From contig NZ_MAQW01000001.1 in the NCBI RefSeq assembly GCF_001682855.1, positions 62,001-126,000 on the forward strand: a stretch of 64,000 nt of DNA, in the 5' to 3' direction. The notes beneath the pieces are model-generated. The model saw only the letters and a program-made list of their open reading frames with translations, had not been told where the DNA came from and did no database searches. Source of the DNA: Bacillus sp. FJAT-27264 (GTDB taxonomy: Bacteria > Bacillota > Bacilli > Paenibacillales > Paenibacillaceae). Shown here piece after piece: positions 32,951 through 41,884 of the stretch; position 1 is the first letter of the stretch, and every line of letters starts with the position of its first letter. Made by a program: the position numbers and the translations under genes.

Positions 32951-33181
32951 TTATAGATACCTTGTAGATTTCGTAGCCCGCTTGAGCCGTTCTATCTCCT
33001 GATCGGACAGCTTCTCCTTACCAAGCAAGTGATTATATACTTGTTTCGTCGTAAACTCAGGTGTTATATTCACTTTCTTTTCTGTGAGGTCTGAATCCCA
33101 GATCGAACCGATAGACGCACCTTTCAGCATTGATTTACCAATATCTTTTAAAGAGGTGATCGTCTGTTTCCCATCCTTCAT
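32951..33181 (-). CDS. 76-residue protein of unknown function
   Basis: Strong ribosome site (AGGAGGG seven bases before ATG) and own terminator support a real gene. The sequence is charged, with no membrane segment or signal peptide; EFTTKQVYNHLLGKEKLSDQ and EIERLKRATKSTRYL look helical. I do not recognise the family. Situated just outside the 19-bp repeat, so possibly part of the conserved flank. Confidence 0.6.
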   Translation of the reverse strand: MKDGKQTITSLKDIGKSMLKGASIGSIWDSDLTEKKVNITPEFTTKQVYNHLLGKEKLSDQEIERLKRATKSTRYL

Positions 33182-33272
33182 CGTGATTCCCTCCTGTGAA
33201 ATTAATTGCCTTGCTACTTTAGTATTACGACTGTTATGTAAAAAAGGTACATCAAAACGCTGGTGAAATCAA

Positions 33273-33704
33273 CTAATTCCACCCATAACTAGAGAACCAG
33301 CGGCCATCCTTATGGTCTTTCAGCGCTTGTCCGATAAAAGGGATAAGGTTGTCAGGAAGATCATCCATAGGGAACCAGCACATATGATCACATTTATTGG
33401 GCTCGGCATTTCGGATCTCTCCCGCCCAGCGCTCAGTTATAAAGAAAAAATCCACCCGCTCGTTAGCAGCTTTGATGTGCATAACACCAGTCAGCTCCAG
33501 ATCATCCGGCTGAATCACAACACCGCATTCTTCTCTGGCTTCCCGTATAGCGGCCATTTTCACTTCTTCGCCTCCGTCAAGCTTTCCTCCCGGGGGGCCA
33601 TACCTTCCATCCTCATGACCGGTGTTACTACGGCGCATTAAGAGTATTTGCTGATCCCTAACCAGAAATACATGAGCTACACTTACCAGTTGAAAATGAC
33701 TCAT
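33273..33704 (-). CDS. Nudix hydrolase
   Basis: 143 residues. Full Nudix box GGKLDGGEEVKMAAIREAREECGV around residues 39-62 with all the metal-binding glutamates. The N-terminus VSVAHVFLVRDQQILLMRRSNTGHEDGRY suggests a (d)NTP or nucleoside-diphosphate-linked substrate, as in MutT-like house-cleaning enzymes. GGAGG lies seven bases before the ATG. Isolated gene. Confidence 0.88.
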   Translation of the reverse strand: MSHFQLVSVAHVFLVRDQQILLMRRSNTGHEDGRYGPPGGKLDGGEEVKMAAIREAREECGVVIQPDDLELTGVMHIKAANERVDFFFITERWAGEIRNAEPNKCDHMCWFPMDDLPDNLIPFIGQALKDHKDGRWFSSYGWN

Positions 33705-33875
33705 CCGTTATCCTCCAATGTGCGAAGTAAAGTGGGGAAAAGAAGATGCGCGAACATACGTTCTCATCCCTAGAATACCATACTTTTAATTCAGTTAACA
33801 TCCATTTTTAAAAAGAATATCTTTGCTTCATGCGTCCTTTTTTTCAACACATTATCCCTTTTCTTCCCCATCTCA

Positions 33876-33917
33876 TAAAAAAAAAGCAGATCCGCTCTTA
33901 CTGACGCGAATCTGCTT
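33876..33917 (-). terminator. Terminator of the DUF350-DUF4178-DUF4247 operon
   Basis: Minus-strand AAGCAGATTCGC and GCGGATCTGCTT with one mismatch, followed by nine T. Confidence 0.85.
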
Positions 33918-33929
33918 AAAGTTAGGATG

Positions 33930-34673
33930 TTACCTACCCCTTCGGCCGATTTTCCCGGTACCAAAGCGGGTTTTGGGCTTGCTAATTTTGGGCTTCGGCG
34001 CATCGAAAATGCTGGACCCGCCCTTTTTACGGGAAATGCTGCCTTTGCTTGTACCGCTATCCGACTTGCTGCTCCCTCCGGTCACACTACCCGGATCAGT
34101 GACACTCTTACTGCTGCCCCTGCGGGTGAGCTGTCCCTTCCGTTCTACGGTGATTGGTGGCGCAATTTTTTTATCCTGATCGGTCGGCTTGTGATACGTT
34201 CCTTGCTTGGGTTTATATTCATCCTTGCTTCCATATCCCCGGTAAGAGCCGTATCCGCCCCCCGAACCGAACAAATCGCCGATCAGCCTGGCAGCAAGAT
34301 AAGTTTCCAAAAAGCTGGAGTTATAGTTGCTACGCACATACTCTTCTGAATCGACTTCGACTAGCGTATCTTCCGGCTTTTTCGGGTCTTGTTGCAAATG
34401 GTACCACTGTTTGCCGTACACCAGGAACATATGTTCCGAATTAGCGGATGAGATCTGATCAGGCTTCTTCTGTGACGCCAGTTCATCTGCTACTTCTTCT
34501 ACCGATTGGCCACTTGCCCTGTAGACATAGGAGGTGGAATGGCCTTCCTGGTTCACCGATTCCAGCGGATAGTTCTCCTTAAGGTCGGGAGCGCTGCCGC
34601 ATGCGGCAAGCACGGAGGCCAGCAGCCCCAGTACCAACACTAAGGATAACAAGCGTGCTAACTGTCTTTTCAT
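33930..34673 (-). CDS. DUF4247-family lipoprotein
   Basis: 247 residues. Lipobox SVLAACGS (residues ~20-27), a folded part with YRASGQSVEEVADELASQKKPDQIS and HMFLVYGKQWYHLQQDPKKPEDTLVEVDSEEYVRSNY matching DUF4247, a Gly/Tyr-rich patch (GSGGGYGSYRGYG) and a low-complexity Ser/Lys/Gly/Arg tail that is very basic at its end. The ATG at 34671-34673 has GGAGAGG 6-7 bases upstream; a GTG two codons earlier overlaps that site. Third gene of the envelope cluster DUF350-DUF4178-DUF4247. Confidence 0.8.
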   Translation of the reverse strand: MKRQLARLLSLVLVLGLLASVLAACGSAPDLKENYPLESVNQEGHSTSYVYRASGQSVEEVADELASQKKPDQISSANSEHMFLVYGKQWYHLQQDPKKPEDTLVEVDSEEYVRSNYNSSFLETYLAARLIGDLFGSGGGYGSYRGYGSKDEYKPKQGTYHKPTDQDKKIAPPITVERKGQLTRRGSSKSVTDPGSVTGGSSKSDSGTSKGSISRKKGGSSIFDAPKPKISKPKTRFGTGKIGRRGR

Positions 34674-34685
34674 GGGCACCCTCTC

Positions 34686-35192
34686 CTATGAAGCCCGGAT
34701 TACCCTTACATCGCCCGGGATCACTTTCTCACCTTCATACAGCATAAACCGTCCGTTCTGCCATTCAATGCGCAACAGACGGAAGTCGTCGGACTGATAC
34801 TGCCACACATGCTGCTCTCCCCCATTCATGAATGGGGTCTGCCCCGCCACTGCTACATGACCTTCGTACTCTTCCTCTAGGAAATACTCATGGTCATCCA
34901 GTTCCAGCGTTGTTGGCACCTCTGCAGGATTATCCAGCCGTCCGTCAATCGGTTTATACAACCCATATTGTAGCTGCTCCCGCTCCTCAATATGCAGATA
35001 GGCGATTTCACTTCCATCGCGTAGCGTCAGCACAACTGCATTCCGTCCTCGGTTATGGGTCCTTCCAGTGACCTCATACGTAACCAGCGAGACTTCACAG
35101 ATATCCCCGGGTGCAAGACTTAGCATGCTCTTGGGCACTGCCGGAGGCTCCGGCTTGGAGAATAAATTGCCTATGCGTTTCCAGATACTCAA
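34686..35192 (-). CDS. DUF4178-domain protein
   Basis: 168 residues, soluble, probably cytoplasmic. SMLSLAPGDICEVSLVTYEVTGRTHNRGR, GSEIAYLHIEEREQLQYGLYKPIDGRL, FLEEEYEGHVAVAG and QYQSDDFRLLRIEWQNGRFMLYEGE fit the DUF4178 beta-rich pattern. TTG start at 35190-35192; AAGGA lies ten bases before and an in-frame TGA lies just upstream. Situated between the DUF350 and DUF4247 genes in close spacing (16 and 12 bases), so one operon. Families of this set recur near PspA genes in many bacteria. Confidence 0.75.
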   Translation of the reverse strand: MSIWKRIGNLFSKPEPPAVPKSMLSLAPGDICEVSLVTYEVTGRTHNRGRNAVVLTLRDGSEIAYLHIEEREQLQYGLYKPIDGRLDNPAEVPTTLELDDHEYFLEEEYEGHVAVAGQTPFMNGGEQHVWQYQSDDFRLLRIEWQNGRFMLYEGEKVIPGDVRVIRAS

Positions 35193-35208
35193 CCTCCATC
35201 AATCCTTC

Positions 35209-35613
35209 CTACAAAAAAGCTGAAATTATTAAAGCCCCAACGATATGCAGCGAACCCGAAAGCAAGCCATAGCCGATTTTCCCCTGCTGTGTCCCGTGAT
35301 CCAGATCCAGCTTGCCCCAAACGGCAAACAACAGGCGCACAGCACGCTCAAGCAGCAACAGCAGTACAAAAGAAACTACCGATACAAGCAGCGCTTCCCC
35401 GAGCCGGTTTGAAGTTGCGATCGAGGTCGATAATATGTATGCCTGGGTCAGCAGCTTCAGTACGAGCCGGGTAGTGACAGCCATGTTGCCCGCTTTCAGT
35501 TCCGCAATATCGTTATAACGGGTAAAAAGTGAATCCACGTACATCAGCACGAACAGTAAAATAACGCTACATACCGTCCATACCACCATGGACACCAGTA
35601 TATGGAGATCCAT
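35209..35613 (-). CDS. DUF350 (YjfL-like) membrane protein
   Basis: 134 residues with four hydrophobic segments: VVWTVCSVILLFVLMYVDSL, LLTQAYILSTSIA, LLVSVVSFVLLLLLERAVRLLFA and LLSGSLHIVGALIISAF. The NDIAELKAGNMAVTTRL segment after helix 1 is characteristic of DUF350, which is often encoded with PspA, DUF4178 and DUF4247 proteins. First gene of the three-gene operon; a terminator separates it from pspA. Confidence 0.78.
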   Translation of the reverse strand: MDLHILVSMVVWTVCSVILLFVLMYVDSLFTRYNDIAELKAGNMAVTTRLVLKLLTQAYILSTSIATSNRLGEALLVSVVSFVLLLLLERAVRLLFAVWGKLDLDHGTQQGKIGYGLLSGSLHIVGALIISAFL

Positions 35614-35662
35614 TGCCTTCAGCCCCCGCTACATTAATTTTCATACCCTCTACTTGCATAGA

Positions 35663-35702
35663 TAAAAGCGAAGGAGAAACGATCCCACTGTCTCCCCTTC
35701 GC
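35663..35702 (-). terminator. Terminator between pspA and DUF350 gene
   Basis: Minus-strand GCGAAGGGGAGAC ... GTTTCTCCTTCGC with a loop, followed by TTTTATC. May be partial, letting some transcription pass into the DUF350 operon. Confidence 0.65.
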
Positions 35703-35739
35703 CTATTAATATTAAGCCGTTATTTCGGCTCTGCCTGTC

Positions 35740-36408
35740 TTACTTCTTGTCGTATTGCTTAAGAAGAGCTGCCAGTTCGTCTTCGACGGCTTGGTCCTTA
35801 GTGAGCTTCTCGAATTCGTCATCCAATGATTTGCTGCCGGAGCTCATTTCGTTGCTGGCTTCCGCCTGTGCTTCTGCTTGGAGCATCTTCTCTTCCATAC
35901 GTTTGAGGCCTGCTGAGGCCGAGTCGGAGCTGAATCCACTCATAGCTTTGTTGATTTCAGTTTGCGCTTTAGCAGCGTTATAACGCGCTACCAGCGTTTC
36001 GCGTTTGTTCTTCATCTGAGCAAGCTGCTTGCGCATCTCGTCCAGCTTACCGCGCAGATTATCTGCGGACGCTTTATTCTGATCAAAGCTGGCCTTGTAC
36101 TCCACCAATTTGGCTTCTGCCGCTTTTTTCTCTTCAAGTGCACGGCGGGCAAGATCAACATTACCTGCTTGAGCAGCCGCGTGAGCCTGCTGGTTGCGCT
36201 TGTCGACCAGTGCTTCCTGCTCTTCGTAGAGCTGTTTGAATTTCTTCTCAATCGCGATTTGAGCAGCTACCGCTTTCTCAGCATCCTCCAGATCCTCAGT
36301 CATATCACGGATATACTGATCCGTCATCTTAATCGGATCTTCCGCCTTATCGATAATCGAATTAATATTGGACATTGTGAGATCGCGTAATCTTTTAAAA
36401 ATAGACAT
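35740..36408 (-). CDS. pspA: PspA/IM30-family membrane-stress protein
   Basis: 222 residues, almost entirely coiled coil. N-terminal IFKRLRDLTMSNINSIIDKAEDPIKMTDQYIRDM is the conserved amphipathic helix and first hairpin; charged heptads (EEQEALVDKRNQQAHAAAQAG, LDEMRKQLAQMKNKRETLVARYNAAKAQ) continue to ~160, then a flexible C-terminal helix with the acidic end AVEDELAALLKQYDKK. Family members oligomerise on stressed membranes in ESCRT-III-like assemblies. GGAGGAATGAACA precedes the ATG. Neighbouring DUF350/4178/4247 genes and the upstream LpdD-like gene suggest one envelope-stress unit. Confidence 0.9.
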   Translation of the reverse strand: MSIFKRLRDLTMSNINSIIDKAEDPIKMTDQYIRDMTEDLEDAEKAVAAQIAIEKKFKQLYEEQEALVDKRNQQAHAAAQAGNVDLARRALEEKKAAEAKLVEYKASFDQNKASADNLRGKLDEMRKQLAQMKNKRETLVARYNAAKAQTEINKAMSGFSSDSASAGLKRMEEKMLQAEAQAEASNEMSSGSKSLDDEFEKLTKDQAVEDELAALLKQYDKK

Positions 36409-36478
36409 TGTTCATTCCTCCAAAAGAAAAGTTTAAAAAACTGTTTGTTATCTCATACGCAAAGATGCCGCCGCCGTT

Positions 36479-36823
36479 TCAACTTTGTTGCAATAAATAC
36501 TGTTCCACTTTGGCATTAACAATTTCTACAACCTGCTGAATGCCCTCCTTGGTCAGATCATCATAATGAATGCCCATGACTACCGTTACCGATCTCCGCA
36601 GTGCAGTTGCTACCTTGTGAGCAATCCCCTCACTCAAAGTGTGTTCTTTGTGATGAGGAACAGCCGAGGTCAGCACTTCAACTTGATCCCCGATTAGAAA
36701 AGCTGTACTGGCTGCGCCGATATGACTGACACCACCGGTAATAAGCAGCAGCAGATCACGGCCAACCTCCAGCGCGGTCAGTTCAATCTCGCCCGGATGA
36801 ATGTTCTCGTCAGCCAATTTCAT
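36479..36823 (-). CDS. Small LpdD/prenyl-flavin-chaperone-like protein
   Basis: Up to 114 residues. ELTALEVGRDLLLLITGGVSHIGAASTA, PHHKEHTLSEGIAHKVATALRRSVTVVMGIHYDDLTKEGIQQVVE resemble the LpdD-like domain found in small proteins next to decarboxylases and in conserved Bacillales genes. AGAGGAGG is only two bases from the ATG, so TTG two codons later (36815-36817) may be the real start. It lies 70 bases upstream of pspA on the same strand. Function unknown; no decarboxylase gene is near. Confidence 0.65.
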   Translation of the reverse strand: MKLADENIHPGEIELTALEVGRDLLLLITGGVSHIGAASTAFLIGDQVEVLTSAVPHHKEHTLSEGIAHKVATALRRSVTVVMGIHYDDLTKEGIQQVVEIVNAKVEQYLLQQS

Positions 36824-37030
36824 AGCCTCCTCTTATTTTAACCGAATCATCAAGAAATAACTTCCTTCCCACCTGCTACGGCAGTAAGGTGAGACCTCTG
36901 TTACTTACTTTACTATATCATGGAACCGACTGTCTCTGGTAGAACACCAGTAGCCTCACACTAATAAATCATGCTTTGTTAATAAATTTAGAGAACAGCC
37001 CCCAAAGAACATGGGGACTGCACCTGAAAT

Positions 37031-37963
37031 TTATATAATTCCGCGAATTTCGTCCAACGATCCGATCTTTTCTTCCTCCATAAACTGCAGCAGTTCATCT
37101 GCCAGCGTGCTACCGGCCCGCAGATTCATAAAGTTGTAAGTTCCCACCTGAACCACCGTAGCCCCGGCCATAATGAATTCAATGATATCGGTGGCTGAGG
37201 TGATTCCGCCCATGCCCATGACGGGAATGTTCACGTTCTTGGACACTTGATGCACCATCCGAAGTGCAACTGGCTTAATGGCCGGACCGGATAATCCGGC
37301 ATACAGATTGTTGAACACACTGCTACGTTTGCGGACATCAATTTTCATGCCTGAAATGGTATTAATGAGAGAGACTGCGTCCGCACCTTCCGCCTCACAC
37401 ATTTGTGCCATCACGGCGATATCCTCTGCTTGGGGCGACAGCTTCACAGCGAGCGGAAGCTGCGTAGCCCGCCGCACGGCCCGTACCACTTCTTGCGCGG
37501 CCGGTGTTTTGATACCAAAAGCGATCCCGCCCTCCTTGACGTTAGGACAAGAGATGTTCAGTTCGATCATGTCCACAGCAGTTGTTCCTGCGCGCTTACG
37601 GACATCCGCGTCCTGCTGGATCAGCTCCGCACCGAGCACATAATCCTCAAGCGTCCCTCCGCCAAGATTGACGATACGAACCGTATCAAGGTTCTCCCAG
37701 TAAGGACATTCCTTGGCGAGGAACGCTTCTATGCCGGGATTCTCCAGTCCAACGCTGTTGAGCATGCCTGAAGCGGTCTCGTATACGCGAATACCGGGGT
37801 TGCCCGCCTTGGGATGCAGTGTCAGACCTTTGCCTGAAATCCCGCCCAATGTGGACACATCATACATTTTTCCATACTCATGTCCAAAGCCAAAGGTGCC
37901 CGAGGCCATAACAATCGGATTCTTAAAATGAACATTGCCGATCTTGGCGCTCAGATTAGTCAT
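37031..37963 (-). CDS. pyrD: Dihydroorotate dehydrogenase, class 1B catalytic subunit
   Basis: 310 residues. FMN-binding TIM barrel with [30 protein letters not shown] with the catalytic Cys of class 1[12 protein letters not shown], and [28 protein letters not shown] at the phosphate site. Oxidises dihydroorotate to orotate and passes electrons to PyrK. The start overlaps the pyrK stop by eight bases, so the two are translationally coupled. This pair is apart from the other pyrimidine genes, which are not in the window. Confidence 0.95.
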   Translation of the reverse strand: MTNLSAKIGNVHFKNPIVMASGTFGFGHEYGKMYDVSTLGGISGKGLTLHPKAGNPGIRVYETASGMLNSVGLENPGIEAFLAKECPYWENLDTVRIVNLGGGTLEDYVLGAELIQQDADVRKRAGTTAVDMIELNISCPNVKEGGIAFGIKTPAAQEVVRAVRRATQLPLAVKLSPQAEDIAVMAQMCEAEGADAVSLINTISGMKIDVRKRSSVFNNLYAGLSGPAIKPVALRMVHQVSKNVNIPVMGMGGITSATDIIEFIMAGATVVQVGTYNFMNLRAGSTLADELLQFMEEEKIGSLDEIRGII

Positions 37964-38660
37964 GGAAAATCACCTCTTCCGCCAGAAAGACAGGTCCATC
38001 CGCGCAGGCTTTGCGCTGTCCGTCACGGCAGGACACGCTGCAGACGAGACAGGCACCAATTCCACAAGCCATCCGGTTCTCCAGGGACAGATACACACGA
38101 GTATTGCTTCCAGCTTCGATAGCAGCCATACCCTTCTGCTGGGCTGATTTCAGCATGGGTTGTGGTCCACATACGAAGATATGGTCATATGCATTAAAAT
38201 CAACGCTGTCGAGGATCCGTCCGCCCACATCCACCGTTAAGGATGAGGCGCGGGAAGAAAAGGCCTCTGTGCGGAAGGCTTCCCTGCTGAAGCCCAGGTA
38301 AACGTCGCTGCCGGGCAGCTTCTCGGCGCAATAAAAAAGCGGGGCAATGCCAATCCCCCCGCCTACAAGCGCTACTTTACCGGAGACAAGCGGAAACCCG
38401 CTGCCAAAGGGCCCTTCCAGACTTACCGTGTCACCAGGATTTAAACCAGCTAATATCGCTGTACCCTCGCCAACTACATGATACAGAAATTCAACCCCGT
38501 CATCGTTCACTTGATGTATGCTAAGCGGCCTGGACAACAGCGGATAGGCTCCCCATGCCCGCAGCATGTAGAACTGACCCATTTGTCCGCCATGATTTCC
38601 CTCCACCCTGAGATGGAAGACCCCTTCTGCCAGCCGTTCGTTACTTATAACCGTCGCCAC
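37956..38660 (-). CDS. pyrK: Dihydroorotate dehydrogenase electron-transfer subunit
   Basis: 234 residues from the GTG at 38658-38660, chosen because AAGGAG is nine bases upstream and the family begins at [14 protein letters not shown]; a longer reading to 38735 is not supported. FAD site [14 protein letters not shown] motif [20 protein letters not shown], and a C-terminal 2Fe-2S cluster with [13 protein letters not shown] and the later KACADGPVF, four cysteines in total. It links PyrD to NAD+. Confidence 0.93.
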   Translation of the reverse strand: MATVISNERLAEGVFHLRVEGNHGGQMGQFYMLRAWGAYPLLSRPLSIHQVNDDGVEFLYHVVGEGTAILAGLNPGDTVSLEGPFGSGFPLVSGKVALVGGGIGIAPLFYCAEKLPGSDVYLGFSREAFRTEAFSSRASSLTVDVGGRILDSVDFNAYDHIFVCGPQPMLKSAQQKGMAAIEAGSNTRVYLSLENRMACGIGACLVCSVSCRDGQRKACADGPVFLAEEVIFHD

Positions 38661-38747
38661 GTTATCAAGCTCCTTCAAATTTAATCTTATTAAAGATTGC
38701 CTTAGAAGGAGCTTGAAATCTGTGACAATATTCACACTAGCAACAAT

Positions 38748-39782
38748 CTATTTTCTTCTCCATAGTCCGCGCTCATAAGCTTTGGGTACCTGATTTACGC
38801 CTTCCAGCGCTTCCTCTGCATGCAGCGCCCAATAAGGATCACTCAGCATGCCACGGCCAACCGCGGCCAGATCCGCCCGTTCTTCTTCTACTACAGCCTG
38901 TGCATCCGAATAGGATTCCAAGCGCCCTACCGCAATCACAGGTACCTGCAGTCCGGTCCGTATGTACTCGGCCAGATCCGCCTGATATGCGGGAACGGCA
39001 TTCGGTCCCCCATTGGAACCGATTGGACCTTCCCCGCCAGAGGATATATGAAATAAATCTACTCCGGCATCGCGATAGCGGGTGCAGAATTCTAGCGCAT
39101 ACTCGCGGTCATATCCCCCGTCTACATATTCTTTGGCTGAAACCCGCATGATGACAGGCATGTCCGCTGGCAGCACTTCTTTGACGGCTCTGACTACCTG
39201 CTCACCAAACAAGCCCAGATCCTTGCCATATTCATCTTCTCTGATATTGGTCAACGGAGAATGAAACTGATGAATCAGGTATCCGTGCGCACCATGAATC
39301 TCCACGCTGTCAAATCCCGCCTCCACCGCTCTGCGCGCAGCTTCGCGATAGGCATCAACCAGTTCAGTAATCTCCTCACGTGACAAAGCCTTAGGGGTCT
39401 TAGAACGACTGTCAAAAGGTATCGCAGAGGGTGCAACCGGCAGTTCTGCATCTACTGCCTTGCGTCCAGCATGGCCGAGTTGAATCGCAATTTTGGCGCC
39501 ATGGGCATGCACGGTATCTGTGAGCTTGCGATAGGCTTCAACCTGTCCATCATCCCAAATGCCGGTGTCTTTGTTCGTGATGCGGCCATCCGGATGAACG
39601 CCCGTCATCTCTACAATAATAAAGCCTGTACCACCAACGGCACGGCTGACATAATGTACAAAATGCCAATCATTAGGGATGCCATCCTGCTTGTCCACGG
39701 AATACTGGCACATTGGAGGCATCACAATCCGATTTTTCAGCGATAAACCTTTCAATTCATAAGGGGTGAATAAATTCGGCAT
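38748..39782 (-). CDS. namA: NADPH dehydrogenase, old yellow enzyme (NamA/YqjM type)
   Basis: 344 residues from the ATG at 39780-39782 (GGAG six bases upstream). YqjM-type features: Cys in MPPMCQYS near residue 24, which tunes flavin potential, catalytic His pair in EIHGAHGYLIHQF, QLGHAGRK, and C-terminal PKAYERGLW with the conserved Tyr/Arg reaching into the partner active site. Reduces alpha,beta-unsaturated carbonyls and nitro compounds with NADPH. A GGSPENR-like segment common after DEYG is shortened here (DEYGKDLGLF). Upstream of pyrK in the same direction, possibly cotranscribed. Confidence 0.92.
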   Translation of the reverse strand: MPNLFTPYELKGLSLKNRIVMPPMCQYSVDKQDGIPNDWHFVHYVSRAVGGTGFIIVEMTGVHPDGRITNKDTGIWDDGQVEAYRKLTDTVHAHGAKIAIQLGHAGRKAVDAELPVAPSAIPFDSRSKTPKALSREEITELVDAYREAARRAVEAGFDSVEIHGAHGYLIHQFHSPLTNIREDEYGKDLGLFGEQVVRAVKEVLPADMPVIMRVSAKEYVDGGYDREYALEFCTRYRDAGVDLFHISSGGEGPIGSNGGPNAVPAYQADLAEYIRTGLQVPVIAVGRLESYSDAQAVVEEERADLAAVGRGMLSDPYWALHAEEALEGVNQVPKAYERGLWRRK

Positions 39783-39973
39783 ACTTGTCTCCATCCTTCC
39801 CTGATCCATATTTATCGGGCATTTTCATAGTCCCGTTCCATAAGTATACACGCATTGCCGGCTGGAATAAATAATCGCCCCAGAACGACAGAGATAGCAT
39901 AAAATCCGGCATTCTGGGAGATAACAAAGGAAGATAATGGCCGTGATCATGACAAAAAAGGAGGTGCGTTCGG

Positions 39974-40858
39974 ATGAATGATCTGTCCAAGGGCTGGAGA
40001 CTGACCTTCATGGCAGCGGTGATCTGCGCCCTGCTATTTTCTCCCTCTGCACCAATAAATGCTTCAGCTATCGCTATTCAGACACCAGCGCAGCGGATTA
40101 GCTCAAATGTTCCTGAAGCCTTTTTTTCCAAAGGAAATCCCGAAGGGCCTGCCGAGACAACCTCTTCCAAGGAGGCAGCCCGACCGCGGAAGGATTCCAA
40201 AGGGCTTACACTGAGCCAACTGCTGCACAAATATCCTGAGACGATCAAGACCAGCGGCCCCCGGCGAAAGATCATCGCCCTTACCTTCGATGATGTGCCT
40301 GACCCGCGTTTCACTCCACAATTGCTAGATGTCCTCCGTAAGTACAACGTGAAGGCCACCTTTTTTGTAGTAGGAAGCCGGGCAGAGAAACATCCGGGGC
40401 TCGTCGCCCGCATGATCAGGGAAGGGCATGTCATCGGCAATCACTCGTATAATCATCCGCAGTTCGTGAAGCTGAGACTGAATGATTTTCGGACACAGAT
40501 CGTTCGTACTGAAAATATTTTGCAAGCCATTGCCGGCTATAAACCCCGCCTGATACGCCCTCCTTATGGAGATATCAATGAGCAGCAGCTTAAATGGGCG
40601 AAATCACATGGCTACAAGCTGGTCAACTGGAATGTGGATTCGCTGGACTGGAAAGGTCTCTCCAAGACGCAGGTCAAGAACAACATTCTCTCTCATGCCG
40701 GCAAGGGAGCGATCATTCTTCAGCATGGCGGCGGTGGACATGGGAGTAACCTGAGAGGAAGCATACAGGCCCTGCCCGAGGTGATTACGAGCCTGCGACA
40801 ACGGGGCTATACTTTCGTTACAGTTCCCCAGCTTCTGCAAATTTCGAAAAGCAAATAA
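39974..40858 (+). CDS. Secreted polysaccharide (peptidoglycan/chitin) deacetylase
   Basis: 294 residues. N-terminal signal-like hydrophobic segment (FMAAVICALLFSPSAPINASA), a ~70-residue low-order linker, then the NodB domain (~98-290) with motifs ALTFDDVPDP (MT1, both Asp), HVIGNHSYNHP (MT2, zinc His pair), RLIRPPYGD (MT3), WNVDSLDW (MT4) and IILQHGG (MT5). Metal-dependent removal of N-acetyl groups from cell-wall or chitin-type glycans outside the cell. AAGGAGGTG is seven bases before the ATG. Divergent from namA. Confidence 0.9.
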   Translation: MNDLSKGWRLTFMAAVICALLFSPSAPINASAIAIQTPAQRISSNVPEAFFSKGNPEGPAETTSSKEAARPRKDSKGLTLSQLLHKYPETIKTSGPRRKIIALTFDDVPDPRFTPQLLDVLRKYNVKATFFVVGSRAEKHPGLVARMIREGHVIGNHSYNHPQFVKLRLNDFRTQIVRTENILQAIAGYKPRLIRPPYGDINEQQLKWAKSHGYKLVNWNVDSLDWKGLSKTQVKNNILSHAGKGAIILQHGGGGHGSNLRGSIQALPEVITSLRQRGYTFVTVPQLLQISKSK

Positions 40859-40864
40859 CAAAAA

Positions 40865-40898
40865 CGGAGGACGCCGCTATCAGCGGTCATCCTCCATT
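40865..40898. terminator. Hairpin between convergent deacetylase and 3D-domain genes
   Basis: GGAGGACGCCGCT and AGCGGTCATCCTCC pair with small interruptions; A/T-rich tails on both sides. Could end both genes. Confidence 0.6.
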
Positions 40899-40925
40899 TG
40901 TATTTCATGTGAAGTTTTAAATGAA

Positions 40926-41588
40926 CTATTGAATAACGTATAATTGTACATACTGATAACCAAAGTCAGCTACAAAGCTCGGGCTTCCCGGGATAAAAAT
41001 ATCAATCCGGTTGCCCTTGATGGCACTCCCCATATCGGTAGCCGTAGCAACAAAAGCAGACTTTGGTAGTCCTGGGTGGGTATAACCCGTCACCAAAACT
41101 TTGGTGCCGATCGGTATGACGGAAGGATCGACAGCAATCGTGCCCAGCTTCAGTGGGTTGCCAAGGGAATCAACCGCGCCCCATTTCCCATTCTCGCTGC
41201 TGGCAGAAGAGTAAGCAGAAGCTTTAACCTGCAGCGTACGGTCATAGTTGAATACTTTTCCCCAAGCTGATACCGTATTGGTCTCCGGTTGAACGTTGAG
41301 ATTGGCAGTAATGACCTCTGCTTTGGCAGATTCGCTTTGAGCCACCAGCGTAGGCGTCTTGCCAGGAATGTTCAGTTTCAAGCCTGAATAAATGTTGGTT
41401 GCAGACACCTGCGGGTTGGCTTTCATAAGGGCGTCTACACTGACTCCGTATTCCTTGGACAACGTATAGAAAGTGTTCCCTTCCTTGGCAGTGTGGATGC
41501 CGTCAGCATGGACAGGAACGGCTTGCAGCGCAGCGCTGATTCCTACAAGAGCAGCAAAGGTTTTAATCATTTTGAAATTAATCTTCAT
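40926..41588 (-). CDS. Secreted LysM and 3D-domain cell-wall protein (YocH-like)
   Basis: 220 residues. Signal peptide (FAALVGISAALQAVPVHADG), one LysM motif (~32-75; EGNTFYTLSKEYGVSVDALMKANPQV, YSGLKLNIP), a linker, and a C-terminal 3D domain (~120-220; VKASAYSS, LGTIAVDPSVIPIGTKVLV, VATATDMGSAIKGNRIDIF) with the three catalytic-type aspartates. Layout matches YocH/YuiC muralytic enzymes with MltA-like lytic transglycosylase fold. AAGGAGGAAG precedes the ATG. Probably cell-wall turnover; control by WalR is common in the family but I could not identify a box. Confidence 0.85.
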   Translation of the reverse strand: MKINFKMIKTFAALVGISAALQAVPVHADGIHTAKEGNTFYTLSKEYGVSVDALMKANPQVSATNIYSGLKLNIPGKTPTLVAQSESAKAEVITANLNVQPETNTVSAWGKVFNYDRTLQVKASAYSSASSENGKWGAVDSLGNPLKLGTIAVDPSVIPIGTKVLVTGYTHPGLPKSAFVATATDMGSAIKGNRIDIFIPGSPSFVADFGYQYVQLYVIQ

Positions 41589-41815
41589 TTCTTCCTCCTT
41601 GGTTTACAATGCACGGCGGCCGGTGAACAGCGCACTGCGCAAGTCTTTACCCTGTAGCTATGTATGAATTACTAAGGGCATCAAAATGCAGCTCTTTGTA
41701 AACTAACAGAATCGAATATATCACAATTTTGTAACCAGCGCCAAAGTAATTGTTACCATTTTGAAAGAACTGTTCTTTTTAACGAAAAAGAGACCTGTTA
41801 TTTGGAGATCAATAT

Positions 41816-41843
41816 AGGTTACATAACTTTGATTATGTTAACT
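41816..41843 (-). repeat. dif-like site E (11-6-11)
   Basis: On the minus strand: left arm AGTTAACATAA, spacer TCAAAG, right arm TTATGTAACCT. Arms identical to site B. It lies in the 433-base divergent gap between the 3D-domain gene and ppk; apart from this site and the possible PhoP box nothing else is recognised there. Confidence 0.6.
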
Positions 41844-41884
41844 ATATTTCACTATCCGACCTCCATCGGCAAAATTTCGGCAAA

